Source of the DNA: Microthyrium microscopicum
Lineage: Eukaryota > Ascomycota > Dothideomycetes > Microthyriales > Microthyriaceae
Reading direction: 5' to 3'
NCBI GenBank assembly: GCA_010405405.1
Contig: MU004230.1
Coordinates: 765,744-829,743 of the forward strand
DNA: 64,000 bases
Of this stretch, positions 23,225 through 33,738 are shown piece after piece. Each line of letters opens with the position of its first letter. Position 1 is the first letter of the stretch. The position numbers were made by a program, and so were the translations under genes. A model generated the notes under the pieces. It saw nothing but the letters and a program-made list of their open reading frames with translations, did not search any database and was not told the origin of the DNA.

Positions 23225-23605
23225 CCCAGGTGTAAGAAAGGGGAAAGTCGAGATGAAGAATGATTCGGTTTGTCGGACCGAATCAAGGGAGGGGAAAGGC
23301 GAGATCCGTGAACGTCGATGCGTCCACTTCCATCCACGGTAGAGCCAGGGAGGGCGGTCTGGGGAAGAGAAAGGGGAAGTCGAAGGTGGCTATGTGTACC
23401 GGACACAAAAGCCGAGAGCCAGGGATGAAGGCCTGGGTTGAGGAAGAGGGAAAGGCGAAGTCCAAGGATTTTCCACGCGTCCGCTTGAATCCAAGGGTGG
23501 GTCCGGAGGGTGTCGGTCCAGATGAGATGAAAAGGAGGGCGAAGTGGCTTCTGTATATCCATAGTGCCAGAACCAGGGGGTGTCGGCCTGGGTGAGAAGG
23601 GTGAC
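23225..23605. repeat. Imperfect dispersed G/A-rich repeats
   Basis: A word close to GGCCTGGGTGAGGAAGAG followed by GGAAAGGCGA appears near 23225, 23430 and 23585. The shorter core GGGAAAGGCGAAG recurs near 23234, 23286, 23370, 23445 and 23531. Spacing is uneven (about 50-90 bp), so this looks like a decayed tandem array. Confidence 0.5.
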
Positions 23606-23621
23606 TGGAAGAGAGGCGTGC

Positions 23622-24665
23622 CTACTGAGAGAAAAGCGACCGAAAGGCGCGAGCACTGAGTGCCCAGGCGCTTCGAACGGCGCTTCCAATCGAGGAACCA
23701 ATGGATGAGACGAAGCTGGCAACACTCCCGTTGTCGGACTCCCCATAGCTCGATGCTGATGAGGCTGGGCGAGAGTGTTGGCCGACGAATCGTTCCATTG
23801 GCGTGAGGCCGCGAGTGTAGGTGCCATCGTCGAAGGGTTGACAGGCTTCGATGGCAGCGTCGATCCTCGCTTCCAGCTCGGAAGGGACATCTTCCAAGAA
23901 GGTAATCCGGATGGCAAGCAAGGAGTTCAGGTACTGGCGGCAGAAGGCTTCGTCGCCAAGGCGACGACCTTGCCAGAGTCCAGCTTCGCTCAAGGCTGCT
24001 TCCGCATCCGGGATGATCGACCCAAACTCGAAGAAGATCCAATCCAAGTAGACAGACTAGGCCTCTTGGAAGGTATCGTTGACAGGACGACGAGTTTCGG
24101 TGGGATTCGCAAATCCGACTTGGAATCTGGTGTGGAGTACCATGCCGGTAGCCCAAGTGCCTGAGATCCAGACCCTCAAAGGGAAATCACGCTCGTCCCA
24201 GGTGGCAGCGGAGCTTGGCTGCACAAGCAACCCAACCTCTTCAGATTGGAAGTGTCGCTCGTTGAGAAAGTCCACCTGGCGGGGAAGACGGAGAGAGCGG
24301 GGATCGAGAACCGGGAACTCGGAAGGAAGGCGATGATGAGATGCCACAGGGAGACGTGGTTCGCCATCAAGTTCGGGGCAGAGGTTGTGTTCCATGGCCG
24401 GCATGACATATGAGGGCTGAGATGGAGTGCGATAGTCGAGGTTCATTCGAGAAACATTTGAACCAAGACGACCGGAAGCATGTTGGGAGAACACAAGGCT
24501 TCTGGTAGAGGCGGCAGAGGCGGTAGAGGTGGCGGTGGACATGCGAGACTGATACTTGCTGGTGGCTGGCCGAGCAAGGCTTCTGCGCATGAGAGAGGAA
24601 TGTCGTGCAGTGCTGGCCAATGACCTGGCACTTGATGCATACATCGAGGAAAATGATGAAGACAT
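23622..24665 (-). CDS. Unknown Ser-rich protein, frame interrupted by one TAG
   Basis: A minus-strand frame with ATG at 24665 runs 202 codons to a TAG at 24057-24059 and stays open in the same frame for 145 more codons to a stop at 23622. The N-terminus is Ser/Arg-rich (MSSSFSSMYASSARSLAS). The middle is mixed and globular (HFQSEEVGLLVQPSSA, LRVWISGTWATGMVLHTRF). After the stop the frame looks like real protein (YLDWIFFEFGSIIPDAEAAL) and ends in a Ser-rich tail. I do not recognise the family. Three readings are possible: a nonsense change in a once longer gene, a recoded or edited stop, or a weak 63-nt intron (24057-24119, GTCGGA to CCTAG) that would remove the TAG in frame. Confidence 0.5.
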
Positions 24666-26705
24666 TGCAAGTTTGTATGTGACTGAAAACGGACTAGTGT
24701 GAAAATAGAATGTGGAATGGCTTGAAAACTTGTGAGGTTGAGGAGAAAGAGAAGAAGAAAACAGAAAATCAAAACAAACGGTCTGAAGAAAAGGGACGGT
24801 ATCAAAAAAAAAGTCTGGGCGTTGAGCTACACCAATCGTGGCCTGATTGTCATCAGATTACCTTGATCAGGATCGTGAAAATGGCTGAGAAATAGGCTCT
24901 AGACTGAATCAGGCGATGCGTTGTATGATTGCATGTGATACTCTTGGCCAGATTGAAAGTTGTGAAAAGCCAAAGTGATGCAAATGTGCTGGTTATAGAC
25001 TCTAAAGATTGCTTGAATCATTCTCGTCAACTTTATATTAGGTTTCAAGTCAAGTTATCAAGGCGACGTTGAGTGTTGGGGGCGAGAAGGCAGGCTGAAA
25101 TCACCCATTTTGAAGCCTTGATTTGGTGTTTACATTGCCATTGTCAAACAACCACGTTGTGCGGCAAGAAGAAACTCGTTGTAAAGCTTCAGATAGCTCC
25201 ATGCAATGTTCGAGTGATGAACACTTGATGGAAAGTACGATGTAGGTGTGTGTGGGTAGAACTGGTCGTTCTTACCATTCTTGACTGCACCATAGCGACA
25301 CAGCACAAGACTGTTCCAACCCAAGAGTCATCTAGGGACGATTAGATGATGTCCAAGACTCCCTGAGGATTGTTTTTGGAGGCATGGCACATGCAATCGA
25401 GCAGAAACCGCATCACATCGCGAAATCGTCCCAATACATCGAGCCACCAAGCACGGCGTCCTGCTAGCTCCGCCTCAATTCCCATGCCAACTTTATCGGA
25501 ATAATCTCTAGATTGATCGAGTCTTTTATCGCACTCCAAAAATGCTCGAATAGCGCTAGGGGTAAGCATTTGAGCAAACCTCCAGCTTTCACAGCCAACG
25601 AGCGAGCTCACACTGTCGAGTAGACCGATCCAGCCTTCATACCCAGTTCCCACGAACTTATAACTTGTTCGATATCATAGAGGGTCAAGGTTAGAGTATA
25701 TACAGGGTCATTCGTGCTCGAATAGTAAGAAAATGACTCGAAAGCATCGCAGGCCATATATTCAGGGGTACCACAACCGCCTACGATAATTGATGTATGG
25801 AAAGGCTAACATTATACGTACTAGAATATACACGAAAGTAAGATGACCTTTGACCGGAATTCATATTGTCTCGAGGGAGGCATTAGCAGCTATAATATTG
25901 TCCCATCTCTCGCAAGGCTGGCGCAAGACAAACGACGAGTTGATTGGCTCATTGGCAGATTGATCAGCGAAATTTGGTTGAGTTTTGGCGCTAGGAGTCG
26001 CCTAAATAACCTTATTTCAACCTCCAGGCTTTGGCTCCGCTATTCAGCTCCCAGATCCAGGAAATTCACAACACTCCGTGCGAACGGAAACGAGAACAAC
26101 ATGAGTCGCTCCAACACTGCACAAGTTAGGGAAGTCCATTTACAGGCAAATTTCAGTGGGCAAAGTGCTCCCCGGAGCAGTATGCCAGGCATTTCCAGAG
26201 GCATGTTCTTCTAGAGCGATTTGGACCATAGTTTGCACAATCTCCAGGATATTATCTGCAAAACACAGCAATTGGGTTGAATGAGGCAGCCTGGAGATTG
26301 CACACATAGTAGGCATTGCGTATCTCAGCCTTCACAGACGCTCGGAATCAATACCCTACTCTGGGCAACCATTTCATGTGTGTCGATCTCAAACCCTTCG
26401 TAGCAAGGACTTCGGCGCTAAGCCCAATTGGGGTAGCAGCTCGTTGTTGCAAGGCTGCGCAGGTATCGACAGTATGCACCATGCGCCACAAGATTAACTC
26501 GCCATGCAGGAAGAGTACGAGAGCAATGAGGACCTTTAGGCGTATAAAAGGCTCGCGGAACGTCTTGGACTCCTCTTGCCAGTTCCATATCGCACTTTTA
26601 CAATTTTCCCTCACACAACATAACCTACCATTATTTCAAAGCGTCCATCATACACAAAGAATTTCGCCTGTTTCTCTCTCTTCAGATCCTTTGAAGCCAA
26701 ACCTA
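24666..26705. other. Long intergenic region
   Basis: About 2 kb between the TAG-interrupted gene and the glycine-repeat gene. One minus-strand frame at 25342-25653 (103 codons, containing RRAWWLDVLGRFRDVMRFLL) has protein-like composition but lacks an ATG. It could be an exon or a remnant. The rest looks non-coding. Confidence 0.4.
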
Positions 26706-28142
26706 ATGGGAGGTGCACTTAAAGGCTTGCTGAACTCAGGTGTGGGGTTGGTTGCTGAGGCTATCTCTCATCATAGCCAAAAGAGCGGATCTCTGACACC
26801 AAACGATAATCGTATGACACACCTACATCGTTGAACTTGTTGGTGCTAACTTGGATCAGGCAGCTCTAGAGCGATATATGTCGATGAGCCACCACCATAT
26901 AGCCCTCTTTCGCATAGCATCGGCCGCAATACCTACAGCAACGAAAACTACGACGAGCAACGTTACCACATCCAAGAAGAACAGAATAGGCACTTTGATG
27001 AGCGGGAACGCCCACATCATTTTTCAGAGGAAGTGAAAGTGAACTTTTCTTATTCACCTGTTCGCCAGGCTCCAAGCTCATACGAAGGACTCTCCAGCCC
27101 TGTCATCATTCCCCAACGACGTCCAAACACACAAGATCGAGGCTTTGCAATAGCATATTCGCCTTGCCTTAACTCCTGTGGCATTGACCAAGCTACATTC
27201 CTTGACTTCATCTTTGCATTCAACAAGGCCAGCGAAACATCTCCAGTTCTAGATGTTGTCAACTTGGCCGCCTTTGCTTCTGGGTTTGCTCCTGGTATCG
27301 CACCCATGATCGTTTCCATGGCAGTTCCAGTAGCCACCAAGGTCGCCAAAAACGCCCAGACGAAAACGGGATCTGCGAATTATCTCAGGAGAGCCAATGC
27401 AGAAATCTTTGAGCCACGGGGTCTGGTGGCTTTTGTGGCCACTTTCAAGCCAGGTCAGACTTCTCCGGTCCTCAGCATGGACACTCAGACACACGATTTA
27501 CAACACAACATCGCTTCTGGACTTGAACTACCTCCGTCGGCACCATTGGTTTTCTTCAACGAGAGTGCTGTTGTGTCGGATGAGTTGCAGAATCCATTCC
27601 AGAGAAGCACTCGTTTCGTTTCCGACTATATGGATAGAAGAAAGCAAGTGGAATATATGAATCAGCACCCAGAAATGAGCCACCTGGGACCAAGACCTCA
27701 GTTCAGAAGCCCGCATTCTGACCCAGACAACCAGTCTGGAGGCTTGATTCCCAGAGCTCGACCACAACGACGCAGTGATGACGATGAAGAGTGTTCCAGT
27801 GAAGACGACTACCGGTCGAAGAAACGATCTAGAAAGGACAAGAAAAAAGGTCGAAAACAAGATGGGTTGATCGGTGGCTTGCTGGGAGCTACTTCTGGGC
27901 AAAGAGGAAATCAGCGCCCAGGACTCATTGGTGGGCTCAGAGGAATGGCGTTTGGCGAGCAAGGTCTGGGAAACCCAAGCACTAGCCTTGTTGGTGGTAT
28001 AAAAGGCAAAGCCCTGGGCAACGAGCGGCAGAATGGTGGCTTGATATCTGGTTTCAAAGGGAAATTGATGCAAGAAGAAAGCATGTTCCTCGTTATTGCG
28101 AAGAAGAACACCAGCGTCTCATCCGCAATAGAGCTTCCATGA
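26706..28142 (+). CDS. Fungal-specific protein with C-terminal glycine-rich repeats
   Basis: Two exons, 26706-26811 and 26860-28142, 462 residues. The N-terminus MGGALKGLLNSGVGLVAEA, then a PPPYSP segment and a central domain with RGFAIAYSPCLNSCGIDQ and TFLDFIFAFNKASETSP, belong to a common but uncharacterised Pezizomycotina family. A hydrophobic stretch (AAFASGFAPGIAPMIVSMAV) may insert in a membrane. An acidic then basic linker (RRSDDDEECSSEDDYRSKKR) leads to four imperfect C-terminal repeats: GLIGGLLGATSG, GLIGGLRGMAFG, SLVGGIKGKALG and GLISGFKGKL. The repeats resemble the N-terminal GLLNSGVGL. Function unknown; a membrane- or lipid-associated role is only a guess. The intron is 48 nt. Confidence 0.8.
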
Positions 28143-28526
28143 GCAGTTGGAATTGATGATCAGCCCTTTTCTTATATTAATATATCCTTCGACACACCAA
28201 CTACTATCGTGAATCTTATCAATTGTTACAATCTCAGCTAAAGCGGTCAACCAGTCGATAGCCATGGTGGTGTATTGATCATTGAGGATAAGGCATTTAG
28301 AACTCGGCCTGATACTGGCATGTGAAGCTAGACTGTATTAAGACTAGTGCTGAAAGTGTGGGACTAAAGACATATCCCTGCTAGCTGCTCCCGCCTTGAG
28401 CTTAACCCCACTAAACTCCACCACTTTGGCCTCAGAAACTCACCACCACATCCAGCGCTTCAACTTCTTACTATTTCCACCTTCAACCAACAACAAGACT
28501 ATCAACCTGTTTCTTCCTCGGATAGC
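28143..28526. other. Intergenic upstream of CSN6
   Basis: 384 bp between tandem genes; pyrimidine-rich close to the CSN6 start. Nothing else seen. Confidence 0.5.
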
Positions 28527-29739
28527 ATGGCCGCCGACCTTGTGTATCCATCCACATCTGATACTAGCCCACACATCCTTCTACATCCTCTAGCTCTGAT
28601 TGCCATTGACGACCATGTTTCCAGATCGGGCATTCGACGTACTGGACCAATTGTTGGAGCCCTTCTAGGCCGTAACAATGGCAAAGAAATCATTGCCGAG
28701 CAAACTTTTGAGTGCGGAAGTAAGAAGTTGAATGGAGGGCAGATTGACCAAAGCTGGTTCTCGCGAATGGTCAAACTACGTAAGTTTCTCGACCTTTAAA
28801 CAGTACCAACGACAAGCTAATCTCTTCAGAATCCGAGATTCATCCTGCCCTTAGCCTCATCGGATGGTATACAGTTGGATCCGAACCACAGCCTTGGCAT
28901 ACCGGCATCCAAGCGCAACTAAAAGACTCTTTCGAATGCGACTCTCCCATCTTTCTCCTCTATCAGCCCCAAGTGTTCAAAGACAACGCTGTTAACGGTC
29001 GGTTACCTTTCTCCATGTACGAGGGTATCATAACACAGACACATGATGATGGTGACATGGACGTGGACTACAAGCAGGGATCTGTGCCACCAATGAAGTT
29101 CCGGTCCATCTCATACTCATTAGAGACCGCACCAGATGAGGCCATAGGTCTTGCAGATATCATGCAAGGTGCTAGCACAGCGATTGCCATTGCAGGAACA
29201 AGTTCTTCGTCAAAAGAGACGGATAAATCAAAAGGCAAAGCAAAGGAACAGCCTAAGGAGATCTTCACACCGGAAGAAGACGAGCGTAAGTGACTTAGCA
29301 CACTATGAAACTCACGTTACTAATAGAAACAGTGTTATCCTCAATTAAGACCAAGTACAACGCCGTAAAGATGCTCCAGTCCAGATTGGACCTTATCACT
29401 GCTTACCTCAAAGCTCAACCCGCGTCATACCTGACCGACGCTTCCTTATCACCCGCAGATTCTACAAGCCCAATCGACCACGAAGTCATTCGATCAATCG
29501 CAGCTCTAGCCGCTGAGCTACAACTTACATCCCCCGCCAAGCTAGTAGAGCTAACCAAGGAGACACAACAGGCAAAGACGGATGGCAAAGTACTGCAGCT
29601 ACTTGCACAACTGACGGAACACGCAAGCGATGTTAAGATGCTCGGACGGCGAGTTCACGTTGCGGAGCCTCGTCGACGCAAGGAAGCGGCAGGCCAACCC
29701 AGCATGCCGGGATTAGAAGGACTGAATGACTGGTCATAA
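28527..29739 (+). CDS. CSN6: COP9 signalosome subunit 6
   Basis: MPN-domain subunit of the COP9 signalosome, which removes Nedd8 from cullins; in filamentous fungi the complex controls light response and sexual development. Three exons: 28527-28779, 28830-29285 and 29333-29739, 371 residues. The MPN domain starts at once (ILLHPLALIAIDDHVSR, GPIVGALLGRNNGKEI) and contains LIGWYTVGSEPQPWHTGI. The JAMM zinc residues (HxH and the following S/D) are absent, as expected for the non-catalytic CSN6 partner of CSN5. The C-terminus is helical (IKTKYNAVKMLQSRLDLITA). An inserted Lys/Ser-rich loop (SSSKETDKSKGKAKE) lies between the two parts. Confidence 0.94.
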
Positions 29740-29894
29740 GATGTAGAAATACTGATTCTGTTGAACTGTCTAGTCTCTATGCCCGCGCTCTGCCATCCAA
29801 CAGGCGTTCTTTCTGCTAAAAATGCCAATTAGATAGATACCCAATGCAAGTAATTACTCATGTCACAAACTCCTCTCAAGTTGCTATTGAATGC

Positions 29895-31187
29895 TCAAGT
29901 TTCTCCGACCAAGCTCTGGTCGGCTTTCCTGCCAGCGTCTAATGATCCCTCCTCCTTCCAAGTCTCCACCAGCCCACTCTTGGGATCGTCTGGTCCATAA
30001 CCACGACTTCGTCTCAACTTTTCCATCTCATCACGCAGTGTCTTGACCACGGCTATCCGTAACTCCTGCGCCTCCTGCCCATGCATCAACTCCTCCGTCA
30101 TCTCCTCGCCCTCGCGACTCAATCCCGCACGTTCTCGCAGAGTCCGCCAGCGCTCACGAAATTGTGAAAATATACCCTCATCTACGCGCGCGCCGAATGT
30201 AATACTGACGGACTTGAATATGCGCGGTAACCACTTCGGCGATGGCCGGTCTAGGGCCATTATGTCCTTGATGCCTTCGAGGAAGATAGGAACGACGTCT
30301 GGACAAGGCTCCGTTTCGAGAATGAGTCGTGCCACGCCCCATTTGAAGTAGCGCAGACGGTGCTCGGGGTGTTGGTGGACGCGGCCTTCGGGGAAAACGT
30401 GGAGCCATGCGTGTCTGCGCGTGCCGTAGGCTGTTGGCGCGGTGTAGGAATCGCTGCCGGTTGTAGAGTAGCTGTATACGGGCAGGTTGTCAGCGAAGGG
30501 ATCGGTGAGGGGTGTATGTTCGTCGGCAGGCGGTGGTGGGTTTGCGCTGGGCGTGGGTGTGGGCCAGTATGGATGTGGTGGTGTGGGTGTTAGGAAGGGA
30601 CCGGCGTTGAGGAGACGGATTGCTTGGGTCATGGTGGGCTGGAAGGGGCCGCCGTGGGGTGAGAACATGAGGCGGTGGGTAGGTAGCACTTGGCCGGAGG
30701 TAAAGAAGCGCGATTGGAGACTATTGGGCCCGTTTACGAAGCAGATGTCTTCGCTGCCGAGGGACCATCGCATGGTGTTGGGGGAGCATAATATGCGTGC
30801 GGGAAGGGCGCCCCATATAAAAGGATCATCGACTCTAGATGGCAGTTAGAGAAAGTCGCATAATCTGGATAGTGAGGATTTATCATACACTGAGAGATGG
30901 TTCGAGTCTGGAGTCTTGTTAGTTTGAGGGTTCACTCGCAAGGCTTGGTAGCGCTAAGACTTACAGGTCAGTAGACCCTTCTTCCGTTTGCTCACATCTT
31001 TTCTTTCGTCGAGGAGTTTGACAAAGGCATCAAGTCCGTATATCCTCGTAGAATTCAGAAAGTTGAGTACAGATTTAGAGAAGAGGCCGATGGCGGCGAT
31101 GGTCACACGCGACGCGGCGCGCCATTGCAGGCTGGGACGACTCAGGTCGTGGGTATCGTCACCAGGGTCCTTAGGGGGTTTGGGCAT
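29895..31187 (-). CDS. TAZ1: Tafazzin, cardiolipin transacylase
   Basis: Mitochondrial phospholipid-lysophospholipid transacylase that remodels cardiolipin. Three minus-strand exons: 30965-31187, a 19-nt exon at 30889-30907, and 29895-30834, 393 residues. The catalytic HX4D motif reads NHLSVVDD; its His and Ser come from the 19-nt exon and its Asp from exon 3. Exon 3 continues with the family segments FVNGPNSLQSRFF and HVFPEGRVHQ (the acyltransferase glycine motif). A Pro-rich insertion (PTPPHPYWPTPTPSANPP) lies between them. Both introns have good branch sites (CTAAC) and GT-AG ends; the phase closes only if the small exon is used. The gene is convergent with CSN6. Confidence 0.93.
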
Positions 31188-31589
31188 GTTTATAGGATGT
31201 AGGAATATAAGGAGGGATTAGAAATTATTGTAGGAGAATCGAGCGATAGACGCTGCTCAAGGGCAGAGACGCATTCTAGGAGGTGAAGAAAGGAAAAAGC
31301 AGAAATGAAGCGCATTTGTGTCTCGGCATATTCTTAGCTTGGTAGGCTCGAAGCTCGTGAACCTTCAGGGATTTTTCATCGCACCTTCCCAGACTGAGCT
31401 GATCTTCAACTCCTCCTCAAAGGCTCAAAGTCCAGCTTCGGCCCGTCTTTGACATCTTGTGATCTCATATTCTCCCGCCTAGCACGTGGCGCGGCGTGTG
31501 TCGCCGGAAAATTAATAACCTTCTCAGGCAATTCTCCACTTCGCTTCAACGACATCATACCGTACTTCTCCATCACCTGTTACTACAAG
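31188..31589. promoter_or_regulatory. Divergent promoter region, TAZ1 / NOSIP-family gene
   Basis: 402 bp between divergent genes. No gene or repeat recognised. Confidence 0.5.
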
Positions 31590-32768
31590 ATGCCGCAATC
31601 ACACAGCAAGTTCCATAGCTACTCCAACATTGGGCCCGTCATCTAACTATTCATACTAGGCAAACGCAATACCACTCTCGCCTTCTTCACCTCCTACGAG
31701 CGATCCCTCCTCAAGACAGCCTGGGGTACCCAGAAAGCCAAACTAAATCGCGACTCCTTCCTACCATTCGGAAGCTGTCAGCTATGCCTTCTACCTAGCC
31801 GCGATCCTGTCGCATGCTCCAATGGCGATTTATTCTGTCGCGAGTGCATAATTGCCAACTTGCTTGCTCAGCGTAAAGAAATCACTCGGCTAGAGAAAGA
31901 TCTAGAACGGCGGGTTGAAGATGAGCAAGACCAGAAGTTGCTGCAGGAAGCCGAAGAGCAGGAGCGTGCTGTGCAAGATTTTGAGCGCGTACAGATGGGA
32001 GCAGAAAATCGTGGTCGAAAGCGTGCTGCAGAAGATGCAACAGCTGAAGAAGACCAACGTGCTACAAAAAAGAAGTTTGAACTCGTTGAGGAGGAGCTGT
32101 TGAAAGGAGTCAAAGATGAGAGAATACGGATGCGGACTGCAATTGATGCTGACAAGGTACATCACTATGCTCCAACCTGATACTCTCATGCTGACGATTA
32201 ACAGAAAGCTGCTGCGAAACATAACCCATCCTTCTGGATCCCTTCTGCACTGCCCACATCCGAGACAGTTTCGACCAAAGACTCAAAGCCACCAAAATTA
32301 CAACCGCTATGTCCATGCTCCTCGGAGGAGAAGCCGCACAATATATCCCTAAAGACACTTACCGCCATTAAGTTTCGTACAGAGAAAGATGAGAACACAA
32401 AGCAGGAAAAACAAACTTGTCCGTCATGTCGAAAAGCGCTTTCAAATTCAACGAAAGCTGTACTAGCAGTTCCTTGTGGCCATGTCTTATGTAAACCGTG
32501 CTGCGAAAAATTCATGAAACCAACATCAGCTCCAGATCCTCACAACCCAGACTTGGAGCATGGAATATTGCGCTGCTATGTATGTGATGAAGATCTCACG
32601 TCACCATCACAAATCAAGAATGGCGAGAAAGAAAAATCCAAGAAGAAGAGCAAGAAGGATAAGACAGGAGTGAAACCAGGATTGGTCGAACTCAATTCTG
32701 ACGGGACAGGCTTCGCTGGCGGTGGGAAGAGTGAAGTCGAGCGCAAAGGTGTAGCCTTTCAATGCTGA
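31590..32768 (+). CDS. NOSIP-family RING/U-box protein
   Basis: Probable E3 ubiquitin ligase of the nitric-oxide-synthase-interacting-protein family, conserved in fungi, which lack the animal synthase partner; spliceosome association is known for relatives. Three exons: 31590-31605 (16 nt), 31660-32156 and 32205-32768, 358 residues. The start [20 protein letters not shown] is the family N-terminus. A first half-RING ([20 protein letters not shown]) follows, then a long charged coiled coil, then the second RING ([29 protein letters not shown]). Phase closes only if intron 1 uses a GC donor (ACA|GCAAGT). The tail is Lys-rich with GTGFAGGG. Confidence 0.92.
31606..31659 (+). other. Non-canonical GC-AG intron
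   Basis: 54-nt intron starting GCAAGT, the standard GC-donor consensus, with branch-like CTAAC and ending ACTAG. The nearby GT four bases on (GTTCCA) would shift the frame, whereas the GC donor gives the conserved [12 protein letters not shown]. Confidence 0.85.
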
Positions 32769-33738
32769 TGAGAAAACGATTTGTTGACTTCATGATACCC
32801 CTGCATCAGTAATTTGAATTTACCATAAGCTAGAGAAACAATGAATGCTTTGGTGTATAAAGGATTAGAAGAAACGAGCAAGCTGTTGGATATGCGATGG
32901 TTTGTCATATCATGAAGTTAACAATGAGACCGATCACAAGACCAACTCTTGCTATAACACTACTAGCTATTCTAATGAGCAATGGCTCAAGCCCCAGAAT
33001 TTTAGCTCATTCTCGTATACTCATTGCCATCGGGAATACCTGATACGAGAGTTTCTGGGACTTTGAGGCTTCTTGCGTTGCAGTAAGGAATTTGCCGGCG
33101 CATTGCAGCATTTACTATCTCTACGAAGTTTTTGATCTGCTACTTCAGTGAGACATTTATAAGACGCTATGTACAATCAGACTATCACAAAAGAAAGTGA
33201 TTGTTGCAAGCGGCTGACGCAAGTGGAGCGGTGTCAAACGCCTCGACCTCCTTTCACGATTGCAACAATTTCTCTTCAACTCAACCTCTTCATCATACTC
33301 TAACTCTTTGCCACCTCACGTTCCCCTCCTCAAACTACTTAAAAAGCCGTCAGCAGCATGAATCCAACTCAAAGACTCAACTCAAGTTTAGATCGCCTTT
33401 TATATTCAGGTTATTCTAGAAACGTCATATATCACCGTGTACCATCCATCCGGTCAGCCTTGATGTCACCATCGTGACCACAACTTAGGCCAGGTTCTCC
33501 ATATTTTTCGCGCGCTATCTCTACCCGGATAACATCAAGTAGCTTTCCGTTCTTTGCAGATAACGCTTCCATCGTTGACCTCCACAATTTTGGAAAGAGC
33601 TCTCGCAAGAACAGAGCGCGAAAGGCGGGTACCAAGTCCAATACCAAGCAAGTGCAATCCGAATACCTTGGCCTCAACATTCTTCATTATATCAAACGAC
33701 TCTTCTTACCTTCATCATTTGCTAGCAAAGGAAAAGTA
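32769..33738. other. Intergenic upstream of the PARN-like gene
   Basis: 970 bp between tandem genes. Short open frames here do not look coding. The PARN frame itself is open back to 33652 but only through a GTG. Confidence 0.5.

Larger units (their letters stand above)
21954..23621. other. Gene-poor repeat-bearing region
   Basis: 1.67 kb after VMS1 with no gene I can support. It contains the 20-bp tandem array (22101-22310), a segment rich in CCAG/TCCAG words near 22395-22450, and several short G/A-rich repeats at 23225-23605. Open frames here on both strands follow from the repeats and skewed composition. Confidence 0.5.

Noticed and set aside
23134-24156. 340-codon minus-strand open frame
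   Set aside because: Composition (Ser, Arg, Leu, Pro) is that of a shifted frame of the neighbouring gene and of G/A-rich repeats; no recognisable domain.
25342-25653. 103-codon minus frame
   Set aside because: Protein-like composition but no ATG and a stop just upstream; kept only as a possible remnant.
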